From Arcobacter sp. LA11 (lineage in GTDB: Bacteria > Campylobacterota > Campylobacteria > Campylobacterales > Arcobacteraceae), in NCBI RefSeq assembly GCF_001895145.1, contig NZ_BDIR01000010.1:1-64000 (forward strand): 64,000 bases of DNA, written 5' to 3'. The notes under the pieces are model-generated. The model was not told the origin of the DNA. It did not search any database and worked only from the letters and a program-made list of their open reading frames with translations. Numbering within the stretch: position 1 is the stretch's first letter; every line of letters starts with the position of its first letter. Shown one piece after another: positions 62,376 to 64,000 of this stretch. A program made the translations under genes and the position numbers.

Positions 62376-63140
62376 TTACTCTTCTACTTTACTTAAAATA
62401 ACTGCTTTTCCATCAATAACAGCAACTGTATGCTCATAATGACTACCACGTAATCTATCTTCTGAAACAACATCCCATTCATTTTCTAAAATAACTGGCT
62501 CTCGTTTCTTTTGACAAATCATTGGTTCTAAACAGAATACCATTCCATTTTTAATTTTTGGACCAGATTTAAAATTTGGTGCATCAACATAATTTGGGAT
62601 TTCTGGTTCACAATGAGGTTTTTTACCTATTCCATGACCACAAAACCTTACTAATGGTTCATAACCACGAGCTACAATAAAGTTTTCAATCTCTTTTGAA
62701 AGCTCTTTAAATCTCATACCATCTTTAATAATATCAATAGCATAATATAAAGCATCTTTTGAACAAGCAATTAGCTCTTCATCTTCTTTTGATATTTTTC
62801 CTATAGGCATAGTAATTGCTGCATCACCATACCATCCATCAATCTCACTACCAATATCAATACCTAAAATATCACCCTCTTTTAATATAGTATCATCAGG
62901 AATTCCATGAATAATAACTTCATTTAAAGAAGTACAAACAGCTGCAGGGAATCCATATAAACCTTTAAAAGATGGACGTGCGCCTAAATCTCTTAAAAAC
63001 TTTTCTCCCATTGTATCAACTTCTTTTAAAGTCATACCAGCTTTAACATTTTGATTTAAATATTGAAGAGTCTTCGCAACTGCCTGTGAGGCAGTTCGAA
63101 GCTTTGAAATTTCGTTAGGTTTTCTTAAAGGAATAGCCAT
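62376..63140 (-). CDS. map: Methionine aminopeptidase type I
   Basis: A 254-aa pita-bread-fold enzyme that removes initiator Met. The metal ligands are visible in [20 protein letters not shown] (first Asp pair, split), [17 protein letters not shown] (split; His) and [10 protein letters not shown] (Glu), with the last Glu in SHYEHTVAV. No N-terminal zinc-finger extension is present, so this is the basic bacterial form. It is 6 bases after secY and 14 before infA, the usual spc operon order. Confidence 0.97.
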   Translation of the reverse strand: MAIPLRKPNEISKLRTASQAVAKTLQYLNQNVKAGMTLKEVDTMGEKFLRDLGARPSFKGLYGFPAAVCTSLNEVIIHGIPDDTILKEGDILGIDIGSEIDGWYGDAAITMPIGKISKEDEELIACSKDALYYAIDIIKDGMRFKELSKEIENFIVARGYEPLVRFCGHGIGKKPHCEPEIPNYVDAPNFKSGPKIKNGMVFCLEPMICQKKREPVILENEWDVVSEDRLRGSHYEHTVAVIDGKAVILSKVEE

Positions 63141-63146
63141 TTTACT

Positions 63147-64000
63147 TTATAGTCCAACTGCACTTAAAGTTTCATATTTATTCATATATTGTTGTGCTTC
63201 AATCTTTCTCATTGTATCAATAGCAACTTGAACAACGATAAGTACTGCAACTCCTCCAAAATAGAAAGGAACACCCATTGCTTTTACTAAAAGCCATGGT
63301 ACAGTAGAAATTAATCCTAAATAAATAGCACCCCAAAAAGTAAGTCTACTTGCAGTTTCATTTAAAAACTCAGCTGTACTTGCTCCTGGTCTAACACCTG
63401 GAATAAATCCACCTTGTTTTTTTAAGTTCTCTGAAATATCTTTTGCATTAAAAGTAATTGATGCATAAAAGAATGCAAAGAAAACTACAAATAAGAACAT
63501 AAATACATTAAATGTATATGATTGAGGACTTAAGAAATCTGCAATAATTAAAAGATACTCATTTTTAGAACCTTGTAAAATTGTTGCAGGGAACATTAAT
63601 ATAGCTGATGCAAAAATTGCTGGAATAACACCTGCAAGATTTACTTTAATAGGTATATAATTCATTACTCTTTTATTTTGCGCTTGCATCATAACTTTTC
63701 TTGAATAAGAAACAGGAACTCTTCTTTCACCTAATTCAACATAAATAATTGCTCCAACAGTCGCTAAAATAATAACTACAATAGCAATTACTGTTAAGAA
63801 ATTCATTTGTCCATTGTTAACTAAATCAATAGTTCCACCAATTGCACTTGGAATTGCAGAAACAATACCAGCAAAGATAATTAATGAAATACCATTACCA
63901 ATACCTTTTTGTGTGATTTGTTCACCAATCCACATAAGAAGCATAGTACCAGTTAACATAGAAATTGATGATACAGCTATAAATGTATCCATATCAATTG
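63147..64000 (-). CDS. secY: Preprotein translocase SecY, C-terminal part
   Basis: About 284 codons of secY lie in the window; the gene begins beyond the right edge. The segment starts IDMDTFIAVSSISMLTGTML. SecY helices 4-10 follow, with WIGEQITQKGIGNGISLIIF (split), the large cytoplasmic loop with ERRVPVSYSRKVM, and KEISENLKKQGGFIPGVRPG-like text (here DISENLKKQGGFIPGVRPG, split), followed by the C-terminal basic tail. It forms the protein-export channel. It is cut by the window and otherwise intact. Confidence 0.96.
   Translation of the reverse strand, partial: IDMDTFIAVSSISMLTGTMLLMWIGEQITQKGIGNGISLIIFAGIVSAIPSAIGGTIDLVNNGQMNFLTVIAIVVIILATVGAIIYVELGERRVPVSYSRKVMMQAQNKRVMNYIPIKVNLAGVIPAIFASAILMFPATILQGSKNEYLLIIADFLSPQSYTFNVFMFLFVVFFAFFYASITFNAKDISENLKKQGGFIPGVRPGASTAEFLNETASRLTFWGAIYLGLISTVPWLLVKAMGVPFYFGGVAVLIVVQVAIDTMRKIEAQQYMNKYETLSAVGL

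Noticed and set aside
1-64000. tRNA, rRNA, insertion sequences, prophage or CRISPR array
   Set aside because: No tRNA T-loop words, rRNA-like blocks, transposase, integrase, phage structural or Cas genes, or regular repeat arrays were seen on either strand.

Overview
The window reads as part of a bacterial chromosome from the Campylobacterota, most likely an Arcobacter-like (Arcobacteraceae) marine or host-associated species. The reasons are very AT-rich DNA, dense short operons, three sensor kinases with the same GNIAHQW(R/K)QPL phosphoacceptor motif, several c-di-GMP and chemotaxis proteins, TRAP and lactate transport, and a secY-map-infA block. The taxonomic call is an inference; no rRNA or tRNA gene is visible to anchor it.

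Region 1 (1-4973) holds an AGCS amino-acid symporter fragment, small proteins, an MFS/tautomerase/monooxygenase operon divergent from a LysR regulator, and a TetR regulator divergent from a DinB-like gene. Region 2 (4994-13313) is a minus-strand module: histidine kinase, OmpR-type regulator, TAXI-type TRAP binding protein and fused permease, LUD-domain protein and L-2-hydroxyglutarate oxidase. It looks like a sensed uptake and oxidation route for a hydroxy acid. Tandem 11-bp repeats lie at the TRAP promoter, and a weaker set lies upstream of the kinase gene. Region 3 (13409-23562) has a second kinase, a periplasmic binding protein, an MFS transporter, a YheO-like regulator with a divergent SDR gene, a haem lipoprotein, a TauE-type exporter, and a TetR-controlled peroxiredoxin/HAD/TetR/exonuclease III operon.

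Region 4 (23585-32024) has a membrane diguanylate cyclase, a di-haem cytochrome c peroxidase, a histone H1-like lysine-rich protein, and a compact opine-type dehydrogenase / XRE-cupin regulator / CyuA-like desulfidase / YkvI-like transporter cluster. The promoters of this cluster share operator-like words. I consider it the best candidate here for an undescribed metabolic system. Region 5 (32085-38690) is a J-domain / DUF4139 / ADP-ribosylglycohydrolase / PsiE / radical SAM operon, a DsbA-family protein and a Cache-domain kinase. Region 6 (38903-51346) has lactate permease, a membrane J-protein plus membrane SprT-like protease pair, LysE/AraC, glutathione peroxidase, an SRAP protein without its catalytic cysteine, uvrC-alr-Sel1 and a NIT-domain chemoreceptor.

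Region 7 (51475-64000) is mostly housekeeping: CinA-like, adk, bioA, YgiQ, a ZnuA-like protein lacking the usual metal ligands, aspS, an LpoA-like lipoprotein and a family-4-like uracil-DNA glycosylase. It also holds a small DNA-binding protein with operator-like palindromes on its own promoter and a strongly foldable element just after its stop. A soluble diguanylate cyclase and the end of the spc operon (infA, map, secY fragment) close the window. I saw no CRISPR array, insertion sequence, prophage, tRNA or rRNA. Only two gene-free stretches exceed 300 bases (28218-28574 and 29124-29477), and both are regulatory.
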